Source of the DNA: CAYSCZ01 sp051155775
GTDB taxonomy: Bacteria; Bacteroidota; Bacteroidia; Cytophagales; Cyclobacteriaceae
Assembly (NCBI GenBank): GCA_051155775.1
Contig: DAXETV010000015.1
Span: 9,720-73,719 of the forward strand
DNA length: 64,000 bases
Direction: 5' to 3'
Positions 54,043 through 63,900 of this stretch are shown one piece after another. Position 1 is the stretch's first letter, and the number at the start of each line of letters is the position of its first letter. The notes under the pieces are model-generated. The model saw only the letters and a list, made by a program, of their open reading frames with translations, searched no databases and was not told the DNA's origin. The translations under genes and the position numbers were made by a program.

Positions 54043-56217
54043 TTACTGCAAACTCTTCAGTAATTTCCTTACTTCATGGTGATTGGCGACATTATACTTT
54101 GCTATTGACGAAGTACCCCTCACTTTGATGGTAATGGCATCTTTTGGCATAGCCCTGAAGGTATCTTCATCCGTCCAGTCATCACCAATGGCCATGATCA
54201 TTTCACTATTGGGATATTTATCAAGCCATAATGCAGCCGATTTGCCTTTATTGACTTCCAGGTTTTTTATTTCCACAACTTTATCGCCTTCCAGCACCTG
54301 CAGGTTTTTGTTTGCAGCCAGATATTTCAAATGACTCATTAACTCCCTCGTCCTGATTTCGCCTAGCCCGGTTTCAACTTTTCTGTAGTGCCATACCAAT
54401 GAGTAGTCTTTCTTTTCAATGAATGAACCGGGTGTTCTGTTGACATATCCATCCAGGACATTCATGATGTCTTTTTTCCATTCATCGGTCATCTTTATTA
54501 CGGTCTCCCAGTCTTTTTCTGATGCTTTTAGCCAGACTCCATGCTCAGCGATCATTTCAACATCAAAATCTTTGAACCATTCATTAAGTGTATCTTTTTT
54601 CCGCCCACTGATGATCACTACTTTATTCTTGGGGTCCCTGGTAAGATCAGACATAAGTTGTTTAAGTTCACCATCAGGTTTGGCATCAAGTGGGTTGCTA
54701 TGAAATCCTTTCAGCGTTCCGTCATAGTCAAGAAATAATAGTCTTTGACGTGCGTTTTGGTATTTCTCGATTATTTGCTTCGATATAGCTTCATCAATAA
54801 ATTTGGTTTCCAGTGCACGTTGTTCAGATTTTACAAAGTCCAATCGATCCATGAATAAATTCACCCAATGGTGGATGTTGTATCGTTTCAGGGATTCCTG
54901 CATCACACTGATATGGTTTATTTGTTCCTCTTCAGGCATGGTCAGCGCTTGTTCTATGGCTGCAACCAGTTGATTGATATCATTAGGGTTGATGAGGATT
55001 GCATCAGAAAGCTCCTTGGAGGCTCCAGCCATTTCACTCAGAATTAATACACCCTTCTTATCCAACCGGCTGGCAATATATTCTTTGCAGACCAGGTTCA
55101 TGCCGTCACGCATGGGGGTGACCAGGGCGACTTTTGCCATACGGTAAAATGCTGATAAGGCATTTAACGGGAATGACCGGTAAAAATAGTGGATGGGTGT
55201 CCAGTTAAGACGACCAAAGCTTCCATTTATGCGTCCGACCAGCAGGTCTATTTCTTCACGCAGCTGCTTGTACATTTCTACATGCTCGCGCGAAGGTACC
55301 ACCACCATCAATAAAGATACTTTTTCATGATATGCTTTATGATCAGCTAAAAACTTTTCAAAGGCTTTGAGTCTTTGAGGGATTCCCTTGGAATAATCCA
55401 ACCTGTCTATTGATAATATTACCGATGAATTACCGATGGATGTGCGGTACCTCACTTCCCTGTCCAGTGTATCGGGATGGGAAGAAGCTTCTGCATATTT
55501 ATCATAATCAATGCCCATTGGCAGAGCATCTGCCATAACGATCCTGTTGTCAACATTTATCTTTCCATTGGAATTACTTAAGCCTGCCAGGCGATTTACA
55601 GATGAAAGAAAGTGCCGCATATCATCATAGGTGTGGAATCCCAGAAAATCAGATCCAAGCATTCCATTAAGCAGCTCGCGCCGCCAGGGAAGTAGACGGA
55701 ATGATTCATAGGAGGGGAAGGGGATATGGAGAAAAAATCCTATACCAATATTTGGTAAGTTTTCCCGTATTAATTGTGGTACCAGTAGTAGCTGATAGTC
55801 ATGAACCCACACTGTATCACCAGGTTCAGCTACTTCAATAATCTCTTTGGCAAACTTTTTATTGACCTTTTGATAAGCTTTCCAATGGTCATCATCATAA
55901 ACCACATACTGATTGAAGTAATGGAAGTTTGGCCATAGGGTACCATTACTAAAGCCTTCGTAGTAATCTTCAATATCCTGTTGTGTTAAGAATACAGGCC
56001 GCATACTTTCTTTTTTGAGGTTCTTCATCACCTCTTCTTTTAGATCGGGTTTATGAATGGGGAGGCCTGGCCAGCCAAGCCAAATATTGTCTCCAGACTT
56101 ATAAATGGAACCAAGGCCTGTAGCCAAACCTCCTTCACTTGGTTTGTAAGTCAATTTATCATCCTCTTGCGTAATTTTTACCGGTAATCTGTTGGATACA
56201 ATAATTGTCTTAGACAT
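54043..56217 (-). CDS. otsAB: Bifunctional trehalose-6-phosphate synthase / phosphatase
   Basis: The 724-residue fusion makes trehalose from UDP-glucose and glucose-6-phosphate. Residues about 1-465 are OtsA (GT20): SNRLPVKI, the EGGLATGLGS loop, WVHDYQLLLVPQLIRE, IDRLDYSKGIPQRLKAF and PMRDGMNLVCKEY. Residues about 490-724 are the OtsB phosphatase of the HAD family: nucleophile DYDGTL in LFLDYDGTLKGF, ISGRKKDTL, and AIGDDWTDEDTF. Trehalose protects against osmotic and desiccation stress. Fused OtsA-OtsB is common in this phylum. The gene is 63 bases downstream of the exonuclease gene on the same strand. Confidence 0.93.
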   Translation of the reverse strand: MSKTIIVSNRLPVKITQEDDKLTYKPSEGGLATGLGSIYKSGDNIWLGWPGLPIHKPDLKEEVMKNLKKESMRPVFLTQQDIEDYYEGFSNGTLWPNFHYFNQYVVYDDDHWKAYQKVNKKFAKEIIEVAEPGDTVWVHDYQLLLVPQLIRENLPNIGIGFFLHIPFPSYESFRLLPWRRELLNGMLGSDFLGFHTYDDMRHFLSSVNRLAGLSNSNGKINVDNRIVMADALPMGIDYDKYAEASSHPDTLDREVRYRTSIGNSSVILSIDRLDYSKGIPQRLKAFEKFLADHKAYHEKVSLLMVVVPSREHVEMYKQLREEIDLLVGRINGSFGRLNWTPIHYFYRSFPLNALSAFYRMAKVALVTPMRDGMNLVCKEYIASRLDKKGVLILSEMAGASKELSDAILINPNDINQLVAAIEQALTMPEEEQINHISVMQESLKRYNIHHWVNLFMDRLDFVKSEQRALETKFIDEAISKQIIEKYQNARQRLLFLDYDGTLKGFHSNPLDAKPDGELKQLMSDLTRDPKNKVVIISGRKKDTLNEWFKDFDVEMIAEHGVWLKASEKDWETVIKMTDEWKKDIMNVLDGYVNRTPGSFIEKKDYSLVWHYRKVETGLGEIRTRELMSHLKYLAANKNLQVLEGDKVVEIKNLEVNKGKSAALWLDKYPNSEMIMAIGDDWTDEDTFRAMPKDAITIKVRGTSSIAKYNVANHHEVRKLLKSLQ

Positions 56218-56280
56218 AAGCTAATCGTTTGATGTAAGGTGAATTTATTTAAAAATGTACAAGGATGAGACCTTTTGAGA

Positions 56281-57084
56281 TTAACTTTTGTTAAAGTCTC
56301 TAAGTTTGATTTCGGTCAGTCTTCTTTTTGTATCCAGCGGAAAGTCTCCTTTCATCATCCAATCATAGAATTGGGGTTCTTTTTTAAGTACTTCGCGTAC
56401 TGTTTTGTTTCTGTGCTTCCCGAAGTTTATGATTTCCTCCCCATTTTCATTGAAGATAAATCTACCGGCAAGGTCCACCATCTTCTCTGCCGTTAGCTGA
56501 TGAAGGGTGTCCATATCATTTTCTATATGACCAATTTTATTTCCCATCATATCGGTTACTTCCTCACCATTGTATTTATCAACCTGGGCTTTTAATACTT
56601 CATAAGTAGCCAGGGTATCGGCGATGGCACTGTGGGCGTCCTCAAGGTTTTTGTTACAATAGAATTTATAAGCAGCTTTTAAATTTCGCTTTTCCATCAG
56701 ATGGAAAATTTTTTGAGCATCGATCAACTTCCTTTTTCTGACATCAAATTCCACGTTACTCCTTAAAAATTCTTCGATAAGCATCGGAACATCAAATTTG
56801 ATGATGTTGAAACCAGCCAGGTCAGTACCCTCAAGGAAATCCGCAAGTTCTTTGGCTATTTTTTTGAAAGTAGGCTTATCCTTTACTTTTTCGTTGGTTA
56901 TGCCATGTATTTTACTGTTTTCATTAGATATTTTTATTCCCGGGTTGATCAATTCATATTTTTCCTCAATCTTCCCATTGGGGAATACTTTAATAAAAGA
57001 TAATTCAACTATTCTATCATTACTTATGCTAACCCCTGTCGTTTCAAGGTCAAAAATGGCAAGAGGGTTTTTTAGGTTCAGCAT
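56281..57084 (-). CDS. DEDDh 3'-5' exonuclease with ExoX-like C-terminal domain
   Basis: The 267-residue protein has ExoI FDLETTG (about 11-17), ExoII in LAGFNIIKFDVPML and ExoIII in HSAIADTLATYE, with the catalytic His of the DEDDh type. The C-terminal IINFGKHRNKTVREVL segment and PQFYDWMMKGDFP (about 218-250) correspond to the DUF3820/ExoX extension. It should degrade DNA or process DNA ends in repair. It is six bases downstream of the Mur-like protein gene and probably co-transcribed. Confidence 0.85.
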   Translation of the reverse strand: MLNLKNPLAIFDLETTGVSISNDRIVELSFIKVFPNGKIEEKYELINPGIKISNENSKIHGITNEKVKDKPTFKKIAKELADFLEGTDLAGFNIIKFDVPMLIEEFLRSNVEFDVRKRKLIDAQKIFHLMEKRNLKAAYKFYCNKNLEDAHSAIADTLATYEVLKAQVDKYNGEEVTDMMGNKIGHIENDMDTLHQLTAEKMVDLAGRFIFNENGEEIINFGKHRNKTVREVLKKEPQFYDWMMKGDFPLDTKRRLTEIKLRDFNKS

Positions 57085-57090
57085 ATCAGC

Positions 57091-57702
57091 TTACTGTTTA
57101 TTTTGTAAAGCTTCATAATATTGATCCTCAGTTACTCCCAGGTTTTTTAATAGTGCCAGGGGCCCGGAGTAGTTGATAAGATCTTTTTCAGCAGTTACCT
57201 CTACTTTGATTTCCCTGTCATTTCCGATAAGGTAGAATTTCCCTTCCCTGATAAAGTATTTTGGAATATTGTACTCTATGTATCTAACGTCAGCACGTTC
57301 TTTTTGACAAACAACGGTGGTATTAAGTTCATCTTCTTCATTATAAATGATTAATCCAGCTTTTGGCGTTGCATCTGCCAGCTTTTCATAACGACTAACA
57401 TATTCATCCAATTCGCTATCATGAAATGCGTCGTTTTTAATATGGGTAAGCAATAGGATGTGATGCTGGGCGTCCATAAAATTTGCCTTATTTTGAAATA
57501 ATTCATCATTCCCTTCGATTAATACGATTGGTGAATCTGTTAAAAGAGGTGTGGTGTTATTTTTAATAACATCAAATGAACGATCCAAATATTTCAGGAT
57601 TCCTATGATGTGATGTAGCATCTGCTCCTGGCCATAACTGCCGGCAATTAAGATGCGTTGTTTATCTTCAATTTTTGGGAAAATATTCTCAAAGTCTGTC
57701 AT
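57091..57702 (-). CDS. Truncated Mur-ligase-like protein (Mpl core, ATP site degenerate)
   Basis: The 203-residue protein aligns by eye to the middle domain of UDP-N-acetylmuramate ligases, especially Mpl. QRILIAGSYGQEQMLHHIIGI sits where the P-loop GGSHGKTTITSMI is expected, so the GKT lysine/threonine are lost. PIVLIEGNDELFQN matches the FIVLEGDEYL strand. ILLLTHIKNDAFHD matches the IALLSGIAWDHINVF segment. LIIYNEEDE matches LVYNEEDP, and LGVTEDQYYEAL matches the MGVDEDDFYEAI end. N- and C-terminal Mur domains are absent. It is probably a non-catalytic binding protein. It precedes the exonuclease by six bases. Confidence 0.65.
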   Translation of the reverse strand: MTDFENIFPKIEDKQRILIAGSYGQEQMLHHIIGILKYLDRSFDVIKNNTTPLLTDSPIVLIEGNDELFQNKANFMDAQHHILLLTHIKNDAFHDSELDEYVSRYEKLADATPKAGLIIYNEEDELNTTVVCQKERADVRYIEYNIPKYFIREGKFYLIGNDREIKVEVTAEKDLINYSGPLALLKNLGVTEDQYYEALQNKQ

Positions 57703-57818
57703 TGAAGGGCTGCGTGTTATTATTTTTTTTATGTAATTGCCAATATAGCCCAGTTTAAGCAGTAACCAAAAAAAGATGGCTGACGGATGTTTAAAATTTG
57801 TTTATATCTCTTTTTTAG

Positions 57819-57890
57819 TGTTAACAAACCTGACAAAAACTGTTAAAAAATGGAGGCTGTAAATCTCATGCAATTCAGTAGGTTTGTTAA
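57819..57890. promoter_or_regulatory. Phased TGTTAA boxes and 11-bp inverted repeat upstream of dnaB
   Basis: TGTTAA occurs at 57819-57824, 57841-57846 and 57885-57890; the start-to-start spacings are 22 and 44 bases, close to two and four helical turns. The outer boxes are also part of a perfect inverted repeat, TTAACAAACCT (57821-57831) with AGGTTTGTTAA (57880-57890). It lies 35-100 bases before the dnaB start and may be a multi-site operator or an mRNA hairpin. Confidence 0.35.
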
Positions 57891-57924
57891 AAAAACCTAT
57901 TTATAAAAGATGAATTATTAATCT

Positions 57925-59451
57925 ATGGAGACAGGTAAAACCTCATTTAAAATTACTAAAAGCAGAAGGAATATAGGTTTAAGCGATTTAGGTTCACAGT
58001 TAGGCAAGGTGCCACCACAGGCTACTGACCTTGAGGAGGCTGTACTGGGCGCGCTTATGTTAGAGAAGGATGCGCTGTCGACCGTGGTGGATATAATAAA
58101 ACCTGCCAATTTTTATAAGGACGTTCACAGGCTTATCTATGAAGCCATTATTCAGCTTTTCAATAATTCAGAACCCGTTGATTTATTAACCGTAACTAAC
58201 CAACTAAGAAAAAACGGGCATCTTGATATCGTCGGTGGCGCTTATTACATAACCGAGTTAACCAGAGGAGTAAACTCAGCTGCAAATATTGAATATCATG
58301 CAAGGGTTATTGTTGAGCAATCCATCAAAAGGGAGCTGATCAAAGTATCTTCGGAGATTCAACATGATGCTTTTGAGGACACTACCGATGTTTTTGAGCT
58401 ACTTGACAGGACCGAACAATCTTTGTTTGAAATATCCGAAACCTACATAAGGAAAAATTTCGAAGATATCCGAGGATTGATGAAAACTGCAATCAAAGAA
58501 ATTGAAACCCGAAAAGAGCATAAAGATGGTCTGACAGGTGTTCCAAGCGGGTTTACACAGCTTGACAGGGTAACCTCAGGATGGCAAAAGTCAGATCTTA
58601 TTATCATTGCTGCAAGGCCCGGTATGGGTAAAACAGCTTTTGTTGTTTCCGCTATGAGAAATGCTGCCCTGGATTTTAACAAACCGGTAGCTATTTTTTC
58701 GTTGGAGATGTCTTCCATACAGCTTACCAATCGTTTGATCTCAGCGGAAGCGGAACTAGATAGTGAGAAAATAAAAAAAGGAAACCTGGCGGATTATGAA
58801 TGGGAGCAGTTGGTTCATAAGACCAACCGCTTGCAGGAATCACCGATCTACATTGATGATACCCCGGCAATCACTATTCTTGAGCTTCGGGCAAAGTGCC
58901 GGAGACTCAAGGCACAGCATGATGTCCAAATGATAATCATTGACTATCTACAGTTAATGTCTGGTGATTCCTCCAAAAATGCGGGCAACAGAGAGCAGGA
59001 AATAGCTTCTATCTCCAGGGCATTGAAAAGTTTAGCCAAGGAATTGAATGTGCCAGTCATCGCTTTATCCCAATTGAGCAGGGCTGTGGAAAACAGGGGA
59101 GGTACCAAACGGCCACAGCTATCAGACCTTAGGGAATCAGGTTCTATCGAGCAGGATGCTGATGTTGTTCTTTTCTTATACCGCCCGGAATATTATAAAA
59201 TAGATGAATACGAGGATGGTACACCTGCTGACGGAACAGCAGAGGTGATTGTGGCTAAGCATCGAAATGGGGCACTGGAGGATGTGCGGCTTAATTTCGT
59301 GAAACGGTTTACACGTTTTGATGATTTGGATGCAACGGATCAGGCTATTTCAGACAATTCTTTCAGCACAATGACTTTCGGCAGTCGCATCAATCAACCG
59401 AATAAAGATTCAGGAAGGGGTGATGTAACACCTGGAGAGGTGCCATTTTAA
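57925..59451 (+). CDS. dnaB: Replicative DNA helicase
   Basis: The 508-residue helicase has the N-terminal DnaB domain (about 28-130, DLEEAVLGALMLEKDAL) and the RecA-like motor with Walker A ARPGMGKTAF (about 224-233), SLEMSSIQLTNRL, Walker B MIIIDYLQLM and the SQLSRAVENR arginine-finger region. The final part PQLSDLRESGSIEQDADVV is standard. It encircles the lagging strand at the fork. No intein or homing insertion is present. It is the first gene of the dnaB-fmt-folA-subtilase run, 41 bases before fmt. Confidence 0.97.
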   Translation: METGKTSFKITKSRRNIGLSDLGSQLGKVPPQATDLEEAVLGALMLEKDALSTVVDIIKPANFYKDVHRLIYEAIIQLFNNSEPVDLLTVTNQLRKNGHLDIVGGAYYITELTRGVNSAANIEYHARVIVEQSIKRELIKVSSEIQHDAFEDTTDVFELLDRTEQSLFEISETYIRKNFEDIRGLMKTAIKEIETRKEHKDGLTGVPSGFTQLDRVTSGWQKSDLIIIAARPGMGKTAFVVSAMRNAALDFNKPVAIFSLEMSSIQLTNRLISAEAELDSEKIKKGNLADYEWEQLVHKTNRLQESPIYIDDTPAITILELRAKCRRLKAQHDVQMIIIDYLQLMSGDSSKNAGNREQEIASISRALKSLAKELNVPVIALSQLSRAVENRGGTKRPQLSDLRESGSIEQDADVVLFLYRPEYYKIDEYEDGTPADGTAEVIVAKHRNGALEDVRLNFVKRFTRFDDLDATDQAISDNSFSTMTFGSRINQPNKDSGRGDVTPGEVPF

Positions 59452-59492
59452 GAAAATAATGTAGGTTTTTTTTATTCATCTAATTTTGAGGG

Positions 59493-60410
59493 ATGGATAA
59501 TTTGCGTATTGTATTTATGGGAACGCCTGAATTTGCCGTACCCAGTCTTAGAATATTAGTTGAAAATAACAAAAATATTGTTGGGGTAATTACAGCTCCC
59601 GATAAGCCCAGGGGCAGGGGAAAACATATCTCATCCTCACCAATTAAAGAATATTGTTTAAATCAGGGATTAAACATACTGCAGCCCAAAAACCTAAAAG
59701 ACCACCGTTTTCTTGATCAATTGAAAGCTTTACAGCCTGATTTACAAGTTGTGGTTGCTTTTCGAATGCTTCCGGAAGTTGTCTGGTCATTACCACCTTT
59801 GGGTACATTTAATTTACATGCCTCATTACTTCCGCAGTATCGGGGAGCAGCTCCAATAAACTGGGCCATCATTAATGGAGAAAAAGAAACTGGGGTAACC
59901 ACCTTTTTTTTAAAACATGAAATTGATACGGGCGATTTAATCTTTCAGGAAAAAGAAGCAATTATGCCTGAAGATGATGCAGGTTCGCTCTATCATCGGT
60001 TAATGAAAAAAGGAGCCAACCTGGTACTAAAAACGGTAGTGACTATTGAAAAGAATAATTTTAGCTTGAAATCTCAGGAAGCAAGGGAAGCATTAAAACC
60101 TGCTCCTAAAATTTTTAAAAACACTTGCAGGATCGATTGGAACCAGTCGGCAGCCAGAATAAAAGATTTCGTGAGAGGTTTATCACCCCATCCATCAGCC
60201 TGGACATTGATTAATAATAAAATTTGTAAGATATTTAGGGTAAATATTACAAAAGCTGGAAAAGAAGAGCACCCCGGCAATTATGAAACTGATGGAGAAA
60301 ATTATCTCAGGTTTCGGTGCCCGGATGGTTATATTGAGGTGATAGAAATTCAAATGGAAGGAAAAAAGAAGATGGAAATAAAAGCTTTTTTAAGAGGAAA
60401 TAAATTATGA
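59493..60410 (+). CDS. fmt: Methionyl-tRNA formyltransferase
   Basis: The 305-residue enzyme formylates initiator Met-tRNA with 10-formyl-THF. It has MGTPEFAVPSL (about 9-19), the N-[10]-formyl-THF site in HASLLPQYRGAAPINWAI (about 109-126), and TGVTTFFLKHEIDTGD (about 132-147) with the catalytic Asn/His/Asp in this region. The C-terminal Fmt-C-type barrel (about 208-295) is present. It overlaps folA by four bases (ATGA), coupling the two folate enzymes. Confidence 0.95.
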   Translation: MDNLRIVFMGTPEFAVPSLRILVENNKNIVGVITAPDKPRGRGKHISSSPIKEYCLNQGLNILQPKNLKDHRFLDQLKALQPDLQVVVAFRMLPEVVWSLPPLGTFNLHASLLPQYRGAAPINWAIINGEKETGVTTFFLKHEIDTGDLIFQEKEAIMPEDDAGSLYHRLMKKGANLVLKTVVTIEKNNFSLKSQEAREALKPAPKIFKNTCRIDWNQSAARIKDFVRGLSPHPSAWTLINNKICKIFRVNITKAGKEEHPGNYETDGENYLRFRCPDGYIEVIEIQMEGKKKMEIKAFLRGNKL

Positions 60411-60910
60411 AAATATCAATGATCGCGGCCATGAGCCGAAACAAGGTAATTGGTTTAAATAATGACCTACCATGGCACTTGCCCGATGATTTTAAATATT
60501 TTAAAGCAACTACTTCCGGACATCATGTGATCATGGGACGTAGAAATTTTGAATCCTTGCAGCAGGCCTTTCAACCTCTTCCAAACCGTCCTAACATCAT
60601 CATTACCAGAAAGGATCAGTATGATGGTAAAGGAGCTTATGTAGTCAATAGTCTCGATAAGGCACTGGAAATTGCAAGGGAAAATGGTGAAGAAGAAGCT
60701 TTCATTATTGGCGGAGGGGAGATTTACAAAATGGCACTTCCTGGCACAGATTACATATATCTCACGGAAGTCGACGCTGAATTTGACGGAGATACCTATT
60801 TCCCGGAATTTCCAAAAAATGAATGGAAAGAGGTCTCAAGGAAACATCATGGTGTAGATGCCAAACATGCGTATTCATTTGATTTTGTGTTATATGAAAG
60901 GGTGATTTAA
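60407..60910 (+). CDS. folA: Dihydrofolate reductase
   Basis: The 167-residue enzyme regenerates tetrahydrofolate for formyl-THF supply. Motifs: IGLNNDLPWHLPDDFKYFK (about 16-34, Trp/Asp active site), VIMGRRNFES (about 43-52), IIITRKDQY, and the NADPH-binding IIGGGEIYKMAL (about 103-114). The start is fixed by the four-base overlap with fmt. It is a standard-length DHFR and likely trimethoprim-sensitive, which is an inference from the family. Confidence 0.95.
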   Translation: MKISMIAAMSRNKVIGLNNDLPWHLPDDFKYFKATTSGHHVIMGRRNFESLQQAFQPLPNRPNIIITRKDQYDGKGAYVVNSLDKALEIARENGEEEAFIIGGGEIYKMALPGTDYIYLTEVDAEFDGDTYFPEFPKNEWKEVSRKHHGVDAKHAYSFDFVLYERVI

Positions 60911-60920
60911 CCTTTTTAAA

Positions 60921-63900
60921 ATGTACCGTTGTCTGTCTCTATTGCTTTTTACTTTTTTAGCTGTTCATACCACACATGCACAGGAAGATGAAAGACATTT
61001 TAAATTTCCAGAGGGCTTAGGTTATAAAAATTGTGAGGATAATGTAGTAATATTTAAGTTAGATAACTCAATAGCGCCTGGTAGTTTTGAAAATCCATTG
61101 AATATTAATGAGGTTGAAAATTTATTCTCTTTAGAAATTTGTGCACCGATTTACAGATCTGAAAAAGTACTGAGTGCCAGCAAATACTTAAATGGCATCT
61201 ATAAAATTCATCTTAAGCAAGGAGACATTGTTGAAACAATAAACGAGTTACTGAAATTCGATAATGTTCTTTATGCGGAGCCAAGTTATAAAGTTGAGTT
61301 ATTGTATGTTCCTAATGACCCTGAGGCTAATTTGGATACAGGAAATCAGGAATATCTGGAAATCGTGAAAGCTTATGAGGCCTGGGATATCACCAGGGGT
61401 GATACCAATATAGTTATTGGAATAAGCGACACCGGGATGGACCTTGATCATGAAGACATTCAGGAAAATATTTTTTTAAACCACGCTGATCCTGTAAATG
61501 GGATAGATGATGATGGTAATGGTTATGTGGATGATTATATTGGTTGGGACATTGCCAATAATGATAATCATCCCGATGATGATAGAGTTACTCATGGTAC
61601 AGGGGTTTCGGGAGTGGCTGGAGCTACGACAAATAATGGAATAGGAATATCAGGTATAGGTTTTTATTCAAAAATCGTACCCATTAAAATTTTTGACTCT
61701 GGTAGTCCTTTCGCTATTAATCCTTATGAATCAATAATTTATGCTGCTGAAAATGGAATTGATGTATTGAATCTTTCCTGGGGAGCTCCAAATATATTTG
61801 AAAATTATGTTCAAGATATAATTAATTATGCTGTATTAGAGCAGGATGTTGTTATAGTAGCATCAGCAGGAAATACACCTGAGGAATTAGATTTTTATCC
61901 GGCTTCCTATGAAAATGTACTATCAATTGGAGCCACGGATCTCGAAGATAACAAAACAGGATTCTCGACTTTTGGCTATAAAGTTGATCTGGTTGCACCT
62001 GGTATCAGGATTTTTACAACTCGTAAAAACAATAATTATTTTAATTCTACAGGCACTTCTGTTTCATCTCCACAAGTTTCTGGGGCTGCTGCTTTAGTCA
62101 GAGATGCTTTTCCTCAATACAATGCGCTGCAAGTGATGGAACAACTTAGGGTAACGGCTGATGATATTTATTCGATTGGTGACAATAATCAATATTTTGG
62201 TCAACTTGGTCATGGGAGATTAAACATTGAACAGGCTGTTACTAATGTCAATGCCATATCAGTTAGGCAAACTAACATGACCTATAACAATGGGATTGGT
62301 GAATTGGCTTTTTATGGTGATCAGGTCAAAATAAATATGAACTTCACTAATTATTTAAATCCTGTATCTGACCTATCAATTAATTTTTCTACCGAATCTG
62401 AATTTGCTACCCTTCAAAACCCATCGATATCAATAGGAGATATGCAAATGATGGGGGGCACTGCTTACCACACTTTAAATATATTGTTAGATGATGAAAC
62501 ACCGCCCAATGAGCGAATAATCATAAAGATAGATTACCAGGCTGTTGGATATGAAGATTATGAATTTATGGAATTCACCACAGAACCGAATCATGCCGAT
62601 TTATCTACCGCTTCATTAAATACCACTATTGCCGGTGATGGAAATTTAGGTTATGCGAATGACGTTCAGACTGACGGTGTGGGATTGACATTTAATGCCG
62701 AAAATATTTTATCACAATTTGGGCTGATGATTGGACTAAGCAATGGAGTAGTGGTTGACAATGTGGTAAATAATTTTAATCAGCAAACCAGGGACTCCGA
62801 TTTTAAGACCATAAAAAACATTAAGGTTGATGATAATGGACAGTCTGATTTGGTGGCTTTCTCAAGCTTCAATCCGGTATTAGACAGTCTGGACACCATT
62901 ATGTTTGTTGAGCAGGAATTACTTTCCTTTGTGTCTGAGGATTTTTACATTTTAGAATACAGAATTACCAATACCACAGATAAGCAGTGGGATCCGATTA
63001 ACCTCGCATTATTTTCTGATTGGCAACTTGGTGACACAATCAATAACAAAGCGAACTGGAATGATGAACTTGATCTTGGTTACGTTTCAGATGAAAATAT
63101 TTTTGCCGGCATTTCATTGTTAACCGGTCAAAATTCTTTAATCCATGCTCTAGATATTGGAGATTATCATGGGAACGAGGCTGAATTAGATAGTTTATTG
63201 CTTGATACTTTAAAGCATAAATTACTAAATAAGGAAAAGTTACTGGCAGGTGTTTTTGGTGATGGTAATGATGTGGGGATTATTGTTGGAGGAAGCATTC
63301 CACCAATTGATCCCTATGGTAGTGAAAAGATCGCTTTCTTTGTTAATGTAGAACATGATCTATTATCCCTGCAAGAAAGTGCGGCTCAGGCCAGGCTTAA
63401 ATATGAAGACTACCTCCAAAATCCTCCGGTAACTGCAAAATTTGAAACCTGCAAAAACGATAATGTGATTTTATCATTTGAGGACAATCAATCATATTCC
63501 TATTTTAAAGATCCTCTGGCTCAAGAATTGATCGGTTCAGGGCGTGAATTTGAATTTGGGCCCATCCTTAATGATACAATAATTTATTTTAGAAATTCGG
63601 AAAATCAATACCTGGGAGCGATAGAAGCACTGACCATTACAGCTTTTGAAGCAAACCCTTCCATATCATTTGAAGATACAGTTTTTATTAATAACGAGGG
63701 ATTGGCTGTTGTAAATTTCAATGACTTAACAGAGGAGTCAATAAGTTGGTTATGGGATTTTGGCGATGGAAGTTCAAGCACAATCAAAAATCCAGTTAAT
63801 GTCTACACGGCTACTGGCGAATATGAAATAGATCTTTTGGTTACCAATGTTGAGGGCTGTTCAGAATTAGTCACAAAAGATCTGTTGGTAGCAGCTCGTA

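Noticed and set aside
59481..59488. TAATTTTG just before fmt, resembling a -7 box
   Set aside because: It is only four bases before the fmt ATG, would imply a leaderless mRNA, and has no -33 TTTG at the right distance.
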